A stretch of DNA of 64,000 bases, taken from positions 1-64,000 of the forward strand of contig NZ_JACJVP010000055.1 of the NCBI RefSeq assembly GCF_014212125.1. Reading direction: 5' to 3'. Within the stretch, counting starts at the first letter, position 1. Each line of letters begins with the position of its first letter. Of the stretch, positions 52,604 through 62,364 are shown one piece after another. Source of the DNA: Cohnella nanjingensis. Lineage in GTDB: Bacteria > Bacillota > Bacilli > Paenibacillales > Paenibacillaceae. The notes beneath the pieces were generated by a model that worked only from the letters and a program-made list of their open reading frames with translations, searched no databases and was not told the origin of the DNA. Position numbers and translations under genes: made by a program.

Positions 52604-53383
52604 TTGGTTGACCTGCATAGTCACATTCTTCCCGGGATAGACGACGGTCCGACGACTTGGGAGGAGAGTCTCGAGATGGCCCGGATGGCCGTACGCGAAG
52701 GAATCGAGATCGTCTACGCGACCCCGCATCATCTCCTGCCCCCTTACGACAACGATCGCTCCCGGATCTTGAAGGCGGTCGCGAAGCTCGGGGATGCGCT
52801 CCGGGCGGCGCGCATTCCGCTGCAAGTCCGTGCCGGCCAAGAGATTCGGATGACGCCGGAATGGCTTCGCGAAGCTTACGAAGGCAGGCTGCTGCCGCTC
52901 TCCGGCACCTCCTATGCGCTCATTGAACTGCCATCCGCCGGGATACCCGAGCATTTGGCGCACGCGGTGCACGAGATGGGCATTCTGGGTTGGCAGCCCA
53001 TCATCGCGCATCCGGAGCGGAACCGGGAGATCGCCCGGCATCCGGAGCGGCTCCGGCCGTTCGTCGAGGCGGGCGCGCTCTGCCAATTGACCTCTCATTC
53101 CTTGACCGGGCGGTTCGGCAACGAGACCCAGGCGGCCGCCATGTCCTTGTGCAAGCGCGGATTGGTTCACCTGGTCGCATCCGACGCCCACGATTGCAAG
53201 CGGAGGCCGTTCGAACTGCGCGCGGCCTACGACGTCCTCGAAGGGCGGTTCGGCAAGCTCTATGTCCAGCGGCTCGAGCGGAACGCCAGACAGATCGCCG
53301 GCGGCAAGCGGGCGGAAGCTTCCTCCGCGGCCCGGCGGCGGCCATGGACCAGCGTGCTCGCGGGATGGGTGAATGGACGATAA
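52604..53383 (+). CDS. CpsB/YwqE-type tyrosine-protein phosphatase (PHP fold)
   Basis: A 259-aa manganese-dependent PHP phosphatase. The DLHSHILPGIDDGP metal-binding motif begins at residue 3, with further ligands in TPHHLLPPY, GQEIRMT, AHPERN and SDAHD. It dephosphorylates the BY-kinase encoded two genes downstream and so controls polysaccharide synthesis. It starts at TTG after AAAGGGGAG. It is the first gene of the exopolysaccharide operon. Confidence 0.93.
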   Translation: MVDLHSHILPGIDDGPTTWEESLEMARMAVREGIEIVYATPHHLLPPYDNDRSRILKAVAKLGDALRAARIPLQVRAGQEIRMTPEWLREAYEGRLLPLSGTSYALIELPSAGIPEHLAHAVHEMGILGWQPIIAHPERNREIARHPERLRPFVEAGALCQLTSHSLTGRFGNETQAAAMSLCKRGLVHLVASDAHDCKRRPFELRAAYDVLEGRFGKLYVQRLERNARQIAGGKRAEASSAARRRPWTSVLAGWVNGR

Positions 53384-53488
53384 CAAATCGGAAAATTCGG
53401 AATTATCAAAGTATAAAGCGAAGGAGGCCCGATCGCTCACAGTTGCAACGCAATCCCCCACAAACCTACGAGAGAGACGGGAGGCTGA

Positions 53489-54238
53489 ATGGTGAATGTT
53501 GATCTGGATTTGAAACAGGTGCTGTCCCTGATGCGCAAACGGTGGTGGCTGATCGCGATCATCACCTTGCTCGGCACATCGGCGGTGGGCGTGTACAGTA
53601 CCTTGTTCTTGAAGCCCGTCTATCAGGCTTCGACCAAGCTGATCGTCAACACGGCATCGGATATCGGCGGTTTCAAGCTCGATCTGAATCTGATCAACTC
53701 GAATATCAGCTTGATCAGCACGTACAAAGAGATCATCCGCACGCCGGCGATCATGGATCTCGTCTCGGAGCACCCGGAGCTCGGCGTCACCTCGGACGAA
53801 CTGATCCGCAATATCGGATTCAGCTCCGTGAACGGCACGCAGGTGGTTACGCTCACTTATCCGGACCATGACTACAAGAAAGCGGCGAAGATCGTCAACG
53901 AAGTGTCGGTCGTCTTCCAGCAGGAGATTCCGAGCATCATGAAGGTCGACAACGTGTACCTGCTGAACAAGGCGGACGTCGACAAGCAGCCTGCGCCTTT
54001 CAAGCCGAACAAGAAGCTCCACACGGCCGCAGGCTTCGTCGTCTTCCTGCTGATCGGCATCGGCACGGTGCTGCTGCTGGACTTCTTCGACGACACGCTG
54101 AAGAGCGAGTCGGACGTGGCGGCCGTGCTCGGACTGCCGACATTGATCGTCATCCCGAAGATGAAGCCGGTGAACGAATCGCCGCCGAACCCGCCGAATT
54201 CGCCCAAAGTCGCGGAAGACAACAAGAAAGCGGGGTGA
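53489..54238 (+). CDS. Wzz/CapA-type chain-length and kinase-activator protein
   Basis: A 249-aa membrane protein. Two transmembrane helices (about 20-40 and 183-203) flank an external domain, and the conserved PxxP-like segment is AFKPNKK-type (APFKPNKKLHT) before the second helix. In Gram-positive systems this protein activates the cytoplasmic BY-kinase, which follows 4 nt later, and sets polymer length. The C-terminal tail is Pro-rich (ESPPNPPNSPKVAED) and may contact the kinase. GGGAGG precedes the ATG. Confidence 0.92.
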   Translation: MVNVDLDLKQVLSLMRKRWWLIAIITLLGTSAVGVYSTLFLKPVYQASTKLIVNTASDIGGFKLDLNLINSNISLISTYKEIIRTPAIMDLVSEHPELGVTSDELIRNIGFSSVNGTQVVTLTYPDHDYKKAAKIVNEVSVVFQQEIPSIMKVDNVYLLNKADVDKQPAPFKPNKKLHTAAGFVVFLLIGIGTVLLLDFFDDTLKSESDVAAVLGLPTLIVIPKMKPVNESPPNPPNSPKVAEDNKKAG

Positions 54239-54242
54239 CGGG

Positions 54243-54923
54243 ATGTCGAGATTAACGGAAAGCCGAAAACGCATCATCACGGATCGCCAGCCCAAGTCGC
54301 CGGTCGCCGAAGCTTACCGCACGCTCCGCACGAATCTGCAGTACTCGGGGCTCGACGAGCCGATCCGCACGCTCATGGTGACGTCGGCCGCGCCGCAGGA
54401 AGGCAAGTCGACGACGATCAACAACCTGGCCGTCGCCTACGCCCAGGGAGACTGCAGAGTGCTGCTGCTGGACGCGGACATGCGCAAGCCGACGGCGCAC
54501 TTCGCCTTCGGCCTGTCCAACCGGTTCGGCCTCAGCAGCGTCTTGGCCGGCCAGAGCGAACTGCTCGAAGCGGTGCAGTCGACCCACGTGCACAACCTGT
54601 CGGTGCTCACCTCGGGCGCCACGCCGCCGAATCCGGCGGAGATGCTAGCTTCGCGGAAGATGGACAAGCTCCTGGCGGATCTGCGGGAGCGCTACGATCT
54701 GATCCTGATCGACACGCCGCCCGTGCTGGCCGTGAGCGACGCGCAGATCGTCTCGACGAAGTGCGAAGGCGTGCTGCTCGTCGTCAAAGCCGGCGAGCTG
54801 AAGCGCGGACCCGCGCTGCGGGCGAAGGAGCAGCTTTCCTTCGTGGGCGCCCGGATGCTGGGCGTCGTCCTGAACCAGGCGAAAGGCAAGGATGCCGGAC
54901 ATTATTACAACTACAACGCCTAA
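54243..54923 (+). CDS. CpsD/CapB-type bacterial tyrosine kinase
   Basis: A 226-aa BY-kinase. The Walker A is AAPQEGKSTT, the Walker A' LLLDADMRKPT and the Walker B LILIDTPPVL. The C-terminal tail GHYYNYNA carries three Tyr for autophosphorylation. It works with the preceding membrane activator and the CpsB phosphatase to gate export and chain length. The 4-nt gap from the activator gene implies coupled translation. Confidence 0.95.
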   Translation: MSRLTESRKRIITDRQPKSPVAEAYRTLRTNLQYSGLDEPIRTLMVTSAAPQEGKSTTINNLAVAYAQGDCRVLLLDADMRKPTAHFAFGLSNRFGLSSVLAGQSELLEAVQSTHVHNLSVLTSGATPPNPAEMLASRKMDKLLADLRERYDLILIDTPPVLAVSDAQIVSTKCEGVLLVVKAGELKRGPALRAKEQLSFVGARMLGVVLNQAKGKDAGHYYNYNA

Positions 54924-54980
54924 ACTCGCTTAGCTCGTCTAGAGAAATGCCCTTAACGGGACCTATAGGAGGGAAACAGC

Positions 54981-56813
54981 ATGCGCGTATCCAAACGGGT
55001 GCCGACATGGATCGGCCTCGACCTGGTGTTCTTGTGGTTAAGCGTCTACTTCGCCTTCGTCGTTCATGACGGGGGGCTGCCATCCGGCCAGACCGCTTAT
55101 CTGGCGGTCATCTACGGACTCGTGCAGGCGCTGGCAGGCGTCGGGATCATGTTCGTCTTCGGCCTGTATCGCCGCATCTGGCAGTATGCCAGCGTAGGAG
55201 AGCTGGCCGCGCTCGGACAAGCCGCGCTCGTGAGCACCGCCGCCGGCTACTTGGTCGCCGCGGCCGCCATGGGCCAGATGATCCCGCTGTTCGCGCCGGT
55301 TCAGAGCTTCATGTCGGCGCTTCTGCTGCTGGGCGGCAGCCGGTTCCTGTGGCGCCTGGCGTGCGACCGCTTCGGCGGCGAGCGCGGCGGCCGGGGCGCG
55401 AGCCGCAAACGGACGCTGATCGTCGGAGCGGGCAACTGCGGGACGCTCTTCGCCAAAGAACTGCAGCAGAACGCTTCCTACCAGGCGCAGCCGGTCGCCT
55501 TCGTCGACGACGATCCGTACAAGCACCGGCTCGAGGTGCTAGGCATCCCGGTGCTCGGCGGCCGCAAGGACATCCCGGCCATCGTCGCGGACAAGGACAT
55601 CGAGGAGATTATCATCGCGGTGCCTTCCGCCTCGAAGACGCAAATCTCGGAGATCGTGAAGATCTGCAAGAATACGAAGGCGCGGCTCAAGATCGTGCCG
55701 AACCTGCAAGATTTGATCCACGGCAAGACGGCGACGCACCAGATCCGGGACGTGTCCGTCGAGGACCTGCTCGGGCGCGAGCCGATCCGCACCGACCTGA
55801 AGGGCATCGCCGACTACGTCGCGGGCAAGGTCGTCCTCGTGACGGGGGCGGGCGGTTCGATCGGCTCGGAGCTGTGCCGGCAGATCGCGCCGTTCCAGCC
55901 GGAGCGGCTGCTCCTGCTCGGACACGGGGAGAACAGCATCTACACGATCGAGATGGAGATGCGGTCCGCGTTTCCCAAACTCGCGATCGAGACGGTCATC
56001 GCGGACGTCCAGGACCGGACGCGGCTGGAGGAAGTGTTCCGCTGCATGAAGCCCCAAGTCGTCTTCCACGCCGCCGCGCACAAGCATGTGCCCCTCATGG
56101 AGCGCAATCCGTCCGAAGCGATCAAGAACAACGTTTTCGGCACGAAGAACGTTGCCGACTGCGCGGACGCGTTCGGCGCGGAGCGGTTCGTGCTCATCTC
56201 CTCCGACAAAGCCGTCAACCCGACGAGCGTCATGGGGACGACCAAGCGGATCGCCGAGATGTACATCCAGGGACTCGACAAGACGAGCGAGACGAAGTAC
56301 GTCGCCGTCCGCTTCGGCAACGTGCTCGGCAGCCGGGGAAGCGTCATCCCGCGCTTCAAGCAGCAGATCGCGAGCGGCGGGCCCGTCACGGTCACGCATC
56401 CGGAGATGGTCCGCTACTTCATGACGATCCCCGAGGCGGTGCAGCTCGTCATTCAGGCCGGCGCGTTCGCGCAGGGCGGGGAGATCTTCATCCTCGACAT
56501 GGGCAGTCCGGTCCGCATCTACGATCTGGCCGTCGACCTGATCCGCCTGTCCGGCTTCGAACCGGGCGTCGGCATGGAGATCACCTTCAGCGGCATCCGC
56601 GAAGGCGAGAAGCTCTACGAAGAATTGCTCACGAAGGAGGAGGGGCTCACCTCGACCAAACACGACCGGATCTACGTCGGCAAGCCGTCGCTCATCAACC
56701 GTTCGGAGTTGGAATTCGAATTCCGCCTTCTCGAACGGGTGCTCGCCAAGGATCCCGAAGAGATCCGCAGCGTGCTGCAGCAGCTGGTGCCGACCTACCG
56801 GAACGTCTCGTAA
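54981..56813 (+). CDS. Membrane-bound UDP-sugar epimerase/dehydratase (CapD/EpsC/FlaA1 type)
   Basis: A 610-aa enzyme. Four N-terminal transmembrane helices (about 10-120) are followed by a CoA-binding-like Rossmann unit (TLIVGAGNCGTLFAKEL, about 145) and the Polysacc_synt_2 SDR domain (from about 285) with VTGAGGSIGSEL. The active-site segment SSDKAVNPTSVMGTTKR has Met in place of Tyr, as usual for this group of 4,6-dehydratases. It makes a 4-keto-6-deoxy UDP-HexNAc for the repeat unit. Confidence 0.93.
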   Translation: MRVSKRVPTWIGLDLVFLWLSVYFAFVVHDGGLPSGQTAYLAVIYGLVQALAGVGIMFVFGLYRRIWQYASVGELAALGQAALVSTAAGYLVAAAAMGQMIPLFAPVQSFMSALLLLGGSRFLWRLACDRFGGERGGRGASRKRTLIVGAGNCGTLFAKELQQNASYQAQPVAFVDDDPYKHRLEVLGIPVLGGRKDIPAIVADKDIEEIIIAVPSASKTQISEIVKICKNTKARLKIVPNLQDLIHGKTATHQIRDVSVEDLLGREPIRTDLKGIADYVAGKVVLVTGAGGSIGSELCRQIAPFQPERLLLLGHGENSIYTIEMEMRSAFPKLAIETVIADVQDRTRLEEVFRCMKPQVVFHAAAHKHVPLMERNPSEAIKNNVFGTKNVADCADAFGAERFVLISSDKAVNPTSVMGTTKRIAEMYIQGLDKTSETKYVAVRFGNVLGSRGSVIPRFKQQIASGGPVTVTHPEMVRYFMTIPEAVQLVIQAGAFAQGGEIFILDMGSPVRIYDLAVDLIRLSGFEPGVGMEITFSGIREGEKLYEELLTKEEGLTSTKHDRIYVGKPSLINRSELEFEFRLLERVLAKDPEEIRSVLQQLVPTYRNVS

Positions 56814-56850
56814 TCATCCGCCGAAGCGAAAGAGGGGAATCGTTAATGTC

Positions 56851-58209
56851 ATGCAAGCCGTGAAAGGAACGGCCGCAACCAAACCTACGAACGCCGTGGC
56901 CCGCGTGCTGGCTCGCAAGGGAGGCACCGCCTTCCTGCTGAACGCCTCCGGCATGGGCCTCGCGTTCCTGCTGCAAGTCTGCCTCGCCCGGGAGCTTGGA
57001 GCGATCAGTTACGGACATTACGCCTATGTGATGACCGTGATTACCTTCCTGGTCTTCCCGGCGAAGCTGGGGTTCGATATGACGATCGTGCGCTACGTCT
57101 CCGCCTACCGGGCGGACGATCGCTGGAGCGAGATCAAGGGCATCCTGCGGTTCGCGAACCGCTGGTCGCTGGCCCTCTCGCTCGCCGTCGTCGCCATCGG
57201 ATACGCCGTCTTGCAACTCTATGCGCGTTCGATGGAGCCGGACCTGTACGCGACCTTCCTGATCGGCCTCGGGTGCGTGCCGTTCCTGGCGCTCGCGCTG
57301 CTCCGGCAGAGCGCGCTCCAGGCGCTGAACGAAGTGCTGTACGCGCAGATGCCCGAGAAGATCATCCGACCGGTCCTGCTCGTCGTCTGTCTCTACGCCG
57401 CTGTATGGATCGGACAATCGGCGGCAAACGCGCCGCTCGCCATGGCGCTGTTCGGATTGTCCCTGCTCCTGACCTATGGGATGGGAGCGGCGGTGCTCCG
57501 AAGAAAGACTGTAACGCATATGCAAGGCATCGATCCCGTCGTTCATCCGAGAGAGTGGATGGGGACGTCGATCTCGCTCATGATCAACGCGGGCATCTAC
57601 CTAATCCTGGGTCAGCTGAACGTGCTGATGACGGGGATGATCCACGGCACCTACGAATCGGGCATTCTGTCCGCGGCCGTGCGGATCGCCGCGCTCGTCA
57701 CGTTCGCGATGACGGCGATCAACATGACCGCGGCCCCGCTCATGTCGGCCGCCTACGCGCAGAAGGATATGAAGCGGCTGCAGAGCGTTTGCACCGCATC
57801 GGGCGGTGCAGCGCTGGCGTTCGCCCTCGTCGTCCTGCTCGTGATCGCGTTCTTCGGCCGGCCGATCCTGGCGATCTTCGGCCCCGAGTTCAGAGAGGGC
57901 TACATCCCGCTCCTCATCATGGCCGCCGGCCAGTTCGTCAGCGCCCTGTGCGGGCAGACGGGGATGGTCATGACGATGACGGGACATCAGAGCACGCTGA
58001 CCAAAGCGCTGATCGTATCGGCGATCCTGAACGCCGCGCTGAATCTGATCCTGATCCCGTCCTACGGGATGACCGGGGCGGCGATCGCGACGTTCGCGGG
58101 GGGCGCGTTCTGGCCTTTCGCGATGGTATTCGTCGTCCGTCGCAAGCTCGGCATCCAGACGAGCCTGCTGCAGACCTTAGTGAACCGGAACCGGAGGGAT
58201 GGGGAATGA
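56851..58209 (+). CDS. Wzx-like polysaccharide flippase
   Basis: A 452-aa polytopic protein with about 12-14 hydrophobic helices (LNASGMGLAFLLQVCLARELG at the start of the first bundle). It is of the MOP/Polysacc_synt flippase type and moves undecaprenyl-linked repeat units across the membrane. The start ATG follows GAGGGGA at a slightly long 12 nt. Its stop overlaps the next glycosyltransferase (ATGA). Confidence 0.9.
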   Translation: MQAVKGTAATKPTNAVARVLARKGGTAFLLNASGMGLAFLLQVCLARELGAISYGHYAYVMTVITFLVFPAKLGFDMTIVRYVSAYRADDRWSEIKGILRFANRWSLALSLAVVAIGYAVLQLYARSMEPDLYATFLIGLGCVPFLALALLRQSALQALNEVLYAQMPEKIIRPVLLVVCLYAAVWIGQSAANAPLAMALFGLSLLLTYGMGAAVLRRKTVTHMQGIDPVVHPREWMGTSISLMINAGIYLILGQLNVLMTGMIHGTYESGILSAAVRIAALVTFAMTAINMTAAPLMSAAYAQKDMKRLQSVCTASGGAALAFALVVLLVIAFFGRPILAIFGPEFREGYIPLLIMAAGQFVSALCGQTGMVMTMTGHQSTLTKALIVSAILNAALNLILIPSYGMTGAAIATFAGGAFWPFAMVFVVRRKLGIQTSLLQTLVNRNRRDGE

Positions 58210-59333
58210 ACCGTAGAATCAAGGTGCTCCACATCGTCGGGAAAATGCATCCGGGCGGCATCGAGACGCTGCTGATGAACATCTACCGGCATATCGATCG
58301 AACGAAGTACGAATTCCATTTTGGCGTCCAGACGGAAGAGAAGGCCTTCTACGACGACGAGATCGTCTCGCTGGGCGGCAAGATCGTCCGCCAGCCGCAT
58401 CCGAAGGACGGCCTCTGGGCGTACCGGCGGGCGCTGGTGGCGAACATCCGCGAGCACGGTCCGTACGACGCGATCCACAGCCATATCTTCGGCTTCAGCG
58501 GATACGTGCTTAAGGTGGCGAAGGAGCTGGGCGTGCCCGTGCGCATCAGCCACAGCCACAATACGCAGGACAGCCGCCGGGAGAGCTGGTTCCGCTCGCT
58601 GTACCGCGCGCATATGCGGCGGTTGATCCGCTCCCATGCGACGGGCATGCTCGGCTGCTCGAACGAAGCGTGCGAGTCGCTGTTCGGCGGCGATTGCTGG
58701 CGCGACGAGCGCGTGAAGGTGTTCCCCAACGCGATCGATCCCGCGCCGTATGCGGGACTCCAAGCGAAGCGGACCGTGCTGAAGGAACGCTTGGACCTGC
58801 CGCCCGGCGCGGTGGTCGTCGGGCATATCGGACGCTTCAGCCCGCAGAAGAACCACGCCTTTCTGCTGGAGAAGTTCGCGGCTTTTCGGGGCGTCTGCCC
58901 CGATGCGCACCTGCTCCTGATCGGCGACGGCCCCTTGCGCGCCCAGACGGAAGCGCAAGCCGCGGCGCTCGGCCTCGGCGAGAGCGTCCGGTTCCTCGGC
59001 GTGCGCAAGGACGTGCCCCAACTGCTGGGCGCCATGGATCTATTCCTACTCCCGTCGCTGTACGAAGGGCTTGGCATCGTCTTGATCGAGGCGCAGGCGG
59101 CGGGCGTGCCCTGCCTCGTCTCGGATCGCGTGCCGCCCGCCGCCGATCTCGGCATCGGCCTGCTGAAGCGGCTGCCCCTGGAAGCGGGCGCCGATCGCTG
59201 GACGGATCTCATGCTGCGCATGACGGGCGCCGCCGAACCGGTCGCTTGGTCCTCGCGGCACCAAGCGCTGCTGACCAACGGCTACGACATCGGCCAGAGC
59301 GTCCTGCGGCTGGAGCGCATGTATGGAGGTTAA
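58206..59333 (+). CDS. GT4-family glycosyltransferase (EpsF-like)
   Basis: A 375-aa GT-B enzyme. VGKMHPGGIETLLMN gives the N-terminal acceptor-side loop, and VGHIGRFSPQKNH with PSLYEGLGIVLIEAQAAG the donor-binding C-terminal half with the E-x7-E motif. It adds one sugar to the growing repeat unit on the cytoplasmic side. Its ATG overlaps the flippase stop, and its end overlaps the polymerase gene by 11 nt. Confidence 0.93.
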   Translation: MNRRIKVLHIVGKMHPGGIETLLMNIYRHIDRTKYEFHFGVQTEEKAFYDDEIVSLGGKIVRQPHPKDGLWAYRRALVANIREHGPYDAIHSHIFGFSGYVLKVAKELGVPVRISHSHNTQDSRRESWFRSLYRAHMRRLIRSHATGMLGCSNEACESLFGGDCWRDERVKVFPNAIDPAPYAGLQAKRTVLKERLDLPPGAVVVGHIGRFSPQKNHAFLLEKFAAFRGVCPDAHLLLIGDGPLRAQTEAQAAALGLGESVRFLGVRKDVPQLLGAMDLFLLPSLYEGLGIVLIEAQAAGVPCLVSDRVPPAADLGIGLLKRLPLEAGADRWTDLMLRMTGAAEPVAWSSRHQALLTNGYDIGQSVLRLERMYGG

Positions 59334-60591
59334 CCGCGCGCTCCACCGGCCGATCCTCGCCGTCATCTACGCGGCGCTCGCCCTGCTGGCCGCCTGCTGG
59401 CTGCTTAGCTGGGACACGGACGCCGGGATCGCGCTGTTCTTCGCGCTGATGCTGCCGCTGCTCGGCCTCATGCGTTGGCCGAATTCGCCGCGGCTGCTCT
59501 TCCTAGGGTTCGCCGTGATGGTCGGCGGCAAGTTCGTCTACGCGCTGACGCAGGATCCGCTCAAAGGACCGGACGAACGGAATTACTTCGCCCAGGTCGC
59601 CGCGTTCCAGGATCTCGGCTCCTTTTTCGCCTACGCCTGGGAGCAGATCACGCTGAACGGGTTCAACGTCTCCGCGTATCCGATCTTCGGCTTGCTGTAC
59701 ATGCCGTTCTACAAGGGCGTGCAGCTCGAAGACCCGCTCGCCATCATCGTGTTCAACTCGCTGCTGCTGCTGCTGGTCGTGCATCAGACTTACAGCTTGT
59801 GCAGAAACCACTTTCGCTTCGCGCTGCCGGCGCTGGCGGAGACGAAGTTCCACGGCTGGACCGCGTTCGCGCTGTTCGTCAGCCCCTCGTTCATGTTCAT
59901 GACCTCGATCTTCGCGAAGGACGTGACGAGCGTGCTGCTCGGTCTGCTCGGCGCCCTGCTCCTGCTGCGCAAGCGCTATGTCCTGTTCGTGGCGGTGCTG
60001 CTCTACGCGACCGGCCTCCGGGACTACGCCATCGTCTACACGCTTGGCTATTATCTGCTGTTCCGGGGCCGCATGAAGACGGCGCTCGCGATGCTGGTCG
60101 TCTCGCTGGCCGCCGTCGTCCTGTTCGCGGGCGTCTCCGGCGCGCTGAATGCGGGGCTGCTCGCCGTCTTCCTGTTCTTCAGTCCGAATCCGCTGAAGCT
60201 GGGCAACTGGGACGCGGCGGTGCTGTACCGGACGCTCGAGGCGATCTGGATGTCCTTCTCGCTCGTCGCGGCGGCGGTCGTCTACGCCAAGGCGCCGGAG
60301 ACGAGACGGTTCTACCGGCTGGCTTTAATCGTCCTCGTGACGTATGCCTGCACCCTGATTCTGGTCGGATACGTCACGGTCGTGTCGCGGGAGCTCGAGT
60401 ACGGGGTCGGCACGATCGGCGACAACATGGTGCGCAAGAAGCTGCCGGTGCTGCCGCTGCTCTACATTTTCAGCGCGTATACGATGGTCTGGCTTGGGAA
60501 GCTCACCCGTCCGATCCGTCGGATTAAGGAGGTGCAATCATGCGGGGAAGGGACAAGTTCAGCCGGTTTAGACCGTTCATTCGAGCCGTAA
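59323..60591 (+). CDS. Probable Wzy-like polysaccharide polymerase
   Basis: A 422-aa protein with about ten transmembrane helices and a larger loop (KGPDERNYFAQVAAFQDLG, GFNVSAYPIFGLLYMPFYKG). Sequence motifs are few, as in Wzy proteins. The assignment rests on topology and on its place between flippase/GT genes and an acetyltransferase. It overlaps the genes on both sides. Conserved Arg/Tyr in ATGLRDYAIVYTLGYYLLF could be catalytic. It may instead be a membrane glycosyltransferase of similar topology. Confidence 0.65.
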   Translation: MEVNRALHRPILAVIYAALALLAACWLLSWDTDAGIALFFALMLPLLGLMRWPNSPRLLFLGFAVMVGGKFVYALTQDPLKGPDERNYFAQVAAFQDLGSFFAYAWEQITLNGFNVSAYPIFGLLYMPFYKGVQLEDPLAIIVFNSLLLLLVVHQTYSLCRNHFRFALPALAETKFHGWTAFALFVSPSFMFMTSIFAKDVTSVLLGLLGALLLLRKRYVLFVAVLLYATGLRDYAIVYTLGYYLLFRGRMKTALAMLVVSLAAVVLFAGVSGALNAGLLAVFLFFSPNPLKLGNWDAAVLYRTLEAIWMSFSLVAAAVVYAKAPETRRFYRLALIVLVTYACTLILVGYVTVVSRELEYGVGTIGDNMVRKKLPVLPLLYIFSAYTMVWLGKLTRPIRRIKEVQSCGEGTSSAGLDRSFEP

Positions 60592-61142
60592 CGGCCGTCA
60601 TGAAGCCGGTGCCGCGGCCCGTGCTTCGCTGGTTCTGGCAATGGAGCGACGCGCTGCCCGGGTTGGCCGGCGCGACGCTGCGATACTGCCTGCTGAAGCG
60701 CCTCGCCCGGCGATGCGGGGACAACGTCATGATCGGACCCGGCGTCGAGATCCGCTATCCGGAACGGCTCTCCGTCGGCGACAACGTGAGCGTCCATCGC
60801 CAGTGCTATCTGGATGCCTACGGCGGCATCGAGATCGGCGACGACGTCTCGATCGCGCACCAGTCGTCGCTCATCTCGTTCGAGCACACGTGGAGCGACG
60901 AGTCGCTGCCGATCCGCGACAATCCGCTCGTCACCGGGACGATCCGCGTCCATGACGACGTCTGGATCGGCTGCGGCTGCCGGATCCTGTCCGGCGTCGA
61001 CATCCACGGCCGCTCCGTCGTCGCCGCGGGCTCCGTCGTCACCAAAACGGTGCCGCCGGGGACGGTCGTCGGCGGCGTGCCCGCGAAGCCCATCAAGAAG
61101 ATTAGAGAGGAGGGCGCTTATGAACGTTCTATGGGCTCATGA
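60540..61142 (+). CDS. Hexapeptide-repeat acyltransferase
   Basis: A 200-aa left-handed beta-helix enzyme. Repeated hexad blocks (CGDNVMIGPGVEI, VGDNVSVHRQCYLDAYGGIEIG, DDVWIGCGC, GRSVVAAGSVVTKTVPPGTVVGG) with a short loop carrying a catalytic His (SSLISFEHTW) match maltose/galactoside-type O-acetyltransferases. It is likely to acetylate the polysaccharide. AAGGAGG lies 8 nt before the ATG, inside the end of the polymerase gene (52-nt overlap). Confidence 0.92.
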   Translation: MRGRDKFSRFRPFIRAVTAVMKPVPRPVLRWFWQWSDALPGLAGATLRYCLLKRLARRCGDNVMIGPGVEIRYPERLSVGDNVSVHRQCYLDAYGGIEIGDDVSIAHQSSLISFEHTWSDESLPIRDNPLVTGTIRVHDDVWIGCGCRILSGVDIHGRSVVAAGSVVTKTVPPGTVVGGVPAKPIKKIREEGAYERSMGS

Positions 61143-62364
61143 CCACATGTTCTACTACAACGAATCCGGCAGGTACTATTCCGGGGGGAAGCTGCCGTAC
61201 AAGGTCTGGCAGCGTTACCTGAACGTATTCGACCAGATGACGGTCGTCGGGAGGGGACGCAAGCTGCCCGCCGAAGCCGATACGACCGGCAAGACGCTGT
61301 CGAGCGGGCCGAACGTCGAATTTCTCGTGATGCCCTCGCTCAGCAATCCCGTGAACAAGCTGACCAAGAAAGGCTACGTCGAACGGATGCTCACGGACGC
61401 CATCCTGCAGGCCGACGCGGTCATCGCGCGGCTGCCGAGCGAGCTCGGCGCCGAGGCGATTCGCCTGGCCCGCAAGTTCGGCAAGCCGTTCGCCGTCGAG
61501 GTGGTCGCCTGCGCTTGGGACGGCCTGTGGAATTACGGCAACGTGCAGGGCAAGCTGTACGCGCCGTTCTCCTATCAGAAGACGCGCGCGCTGGTCCGCC
61601 AAGCGCCGTTCGCCATCTATGTGACGGATGCCTTCCTGCAGCGCCGTTACCCGAACAAGACCGGACGGATCGGCGTATGCTCGAACGTCGAGATCGCCGA
61701 ACCTCCTTCCGAGGTGCTGGAGCGCCGACTCGCGCGGATTCGGAACAAGCCGGCGGACGAACCGCTCGTCTTCGGCTTGATCGGCTCGCTGAACGGCCGC
61801 ACCAAAGGAATCGAGGTCGCCCTGCGGGCGCTGGCCCGCATCCGGGATAAGCTGCCGCCGTTCGAATTCCGCATCCTCGGCGACGGCGCGCAGGATCGCT
61901 GGAAGGCGCTTGCCGACCGGTTGTCCCTGGGCGACGCGGTGAAGTTCTGCGGCGTGCTCCCGAGCGGGCAGGCGGTATGGGAGTGGCTCGACGGGATCGA
62001 TCACTACCTGCAGCCGAGCTTCCAAGAGGGCCTGCCGCGCGCCGCCATCGAAGCGATGAGCCGGGGCTGTCCCGTCATCGGCTCGACGGCGGGGGGCATT
62101 CCCGAGTTGATCCCGCCGGATTGCCTGCACAAGCCGGGGAACGATCGGCAGCTCGCGGAGCGGATCCTCGCCTTCGCGGGACGGACCGAAGAATTGATCG
62201 CGCAGGCGGAGCGCAACTTCGCCCGCTCGGCCGACTTCGTCAAGACGAAGCTGGACGATCAGCGCGAGCGGTTCTGGCAGTCGTTCCGGTCCTACGCGGA
62301 GCAGAAAGTCGTAAGCCGCACGCAGAGAGAAGCAATGGATCGCGAGAGGAGAGAGATGGCATGA
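61120..62364 (+). CDS. GT4-family glycosyltransferase
   Basis: A 414-aa GT-B enzyme. FGLIGSLNGRTKGIEVALRA is the C-terminal Rossmann start, and PSFQEGLPRAAIEAMSRGCPVIGS the donor-binding E-x7-E segment. The N-terminal half is diverged (NVLWAHDHMFYYNESGRYYSGG). GAGGAGG lies 6 nt before the ATG at 61120. A longer reading starting at 60814 lies inside the acetyltransferase gene and is not used. Confidence 0.92.
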   Translation: MNVLWAHDHMFYYNESGRYYSGGKLPYKVWQRYLNVFDQMTVVGRGRKLPAEADTTGKTLSSGPNVEFLVMPSLSNPVNKLTKKGYVERMLTDAILQADAVIARLPSELGAEAIRLARKFGKPFAVEVVACAWDGLWNYGNVQGKLYAPFSYQKTRALVRQAPFAIYVTDAFLQRRYPNKTGRIGVCSNVEIAEPPSEVLERRLARIRNKPADEPLVFGLIGSLNGRTKGIEVALRALARIRDKLPPFEFRILGDGAQDRWKALADRLSLGDAVKFCGVLPSGQAVWEWLDGIDHYLQPSFQEGLPRAAIEAMSRGCPVIGSTAGGIPELIPPDCLHKPGNDRQLAERILAFAGRTEELIAQAERNFARSADFVKTKLDDQRERFWQSFRSYAEQKVVSRTQREAMDRERREMA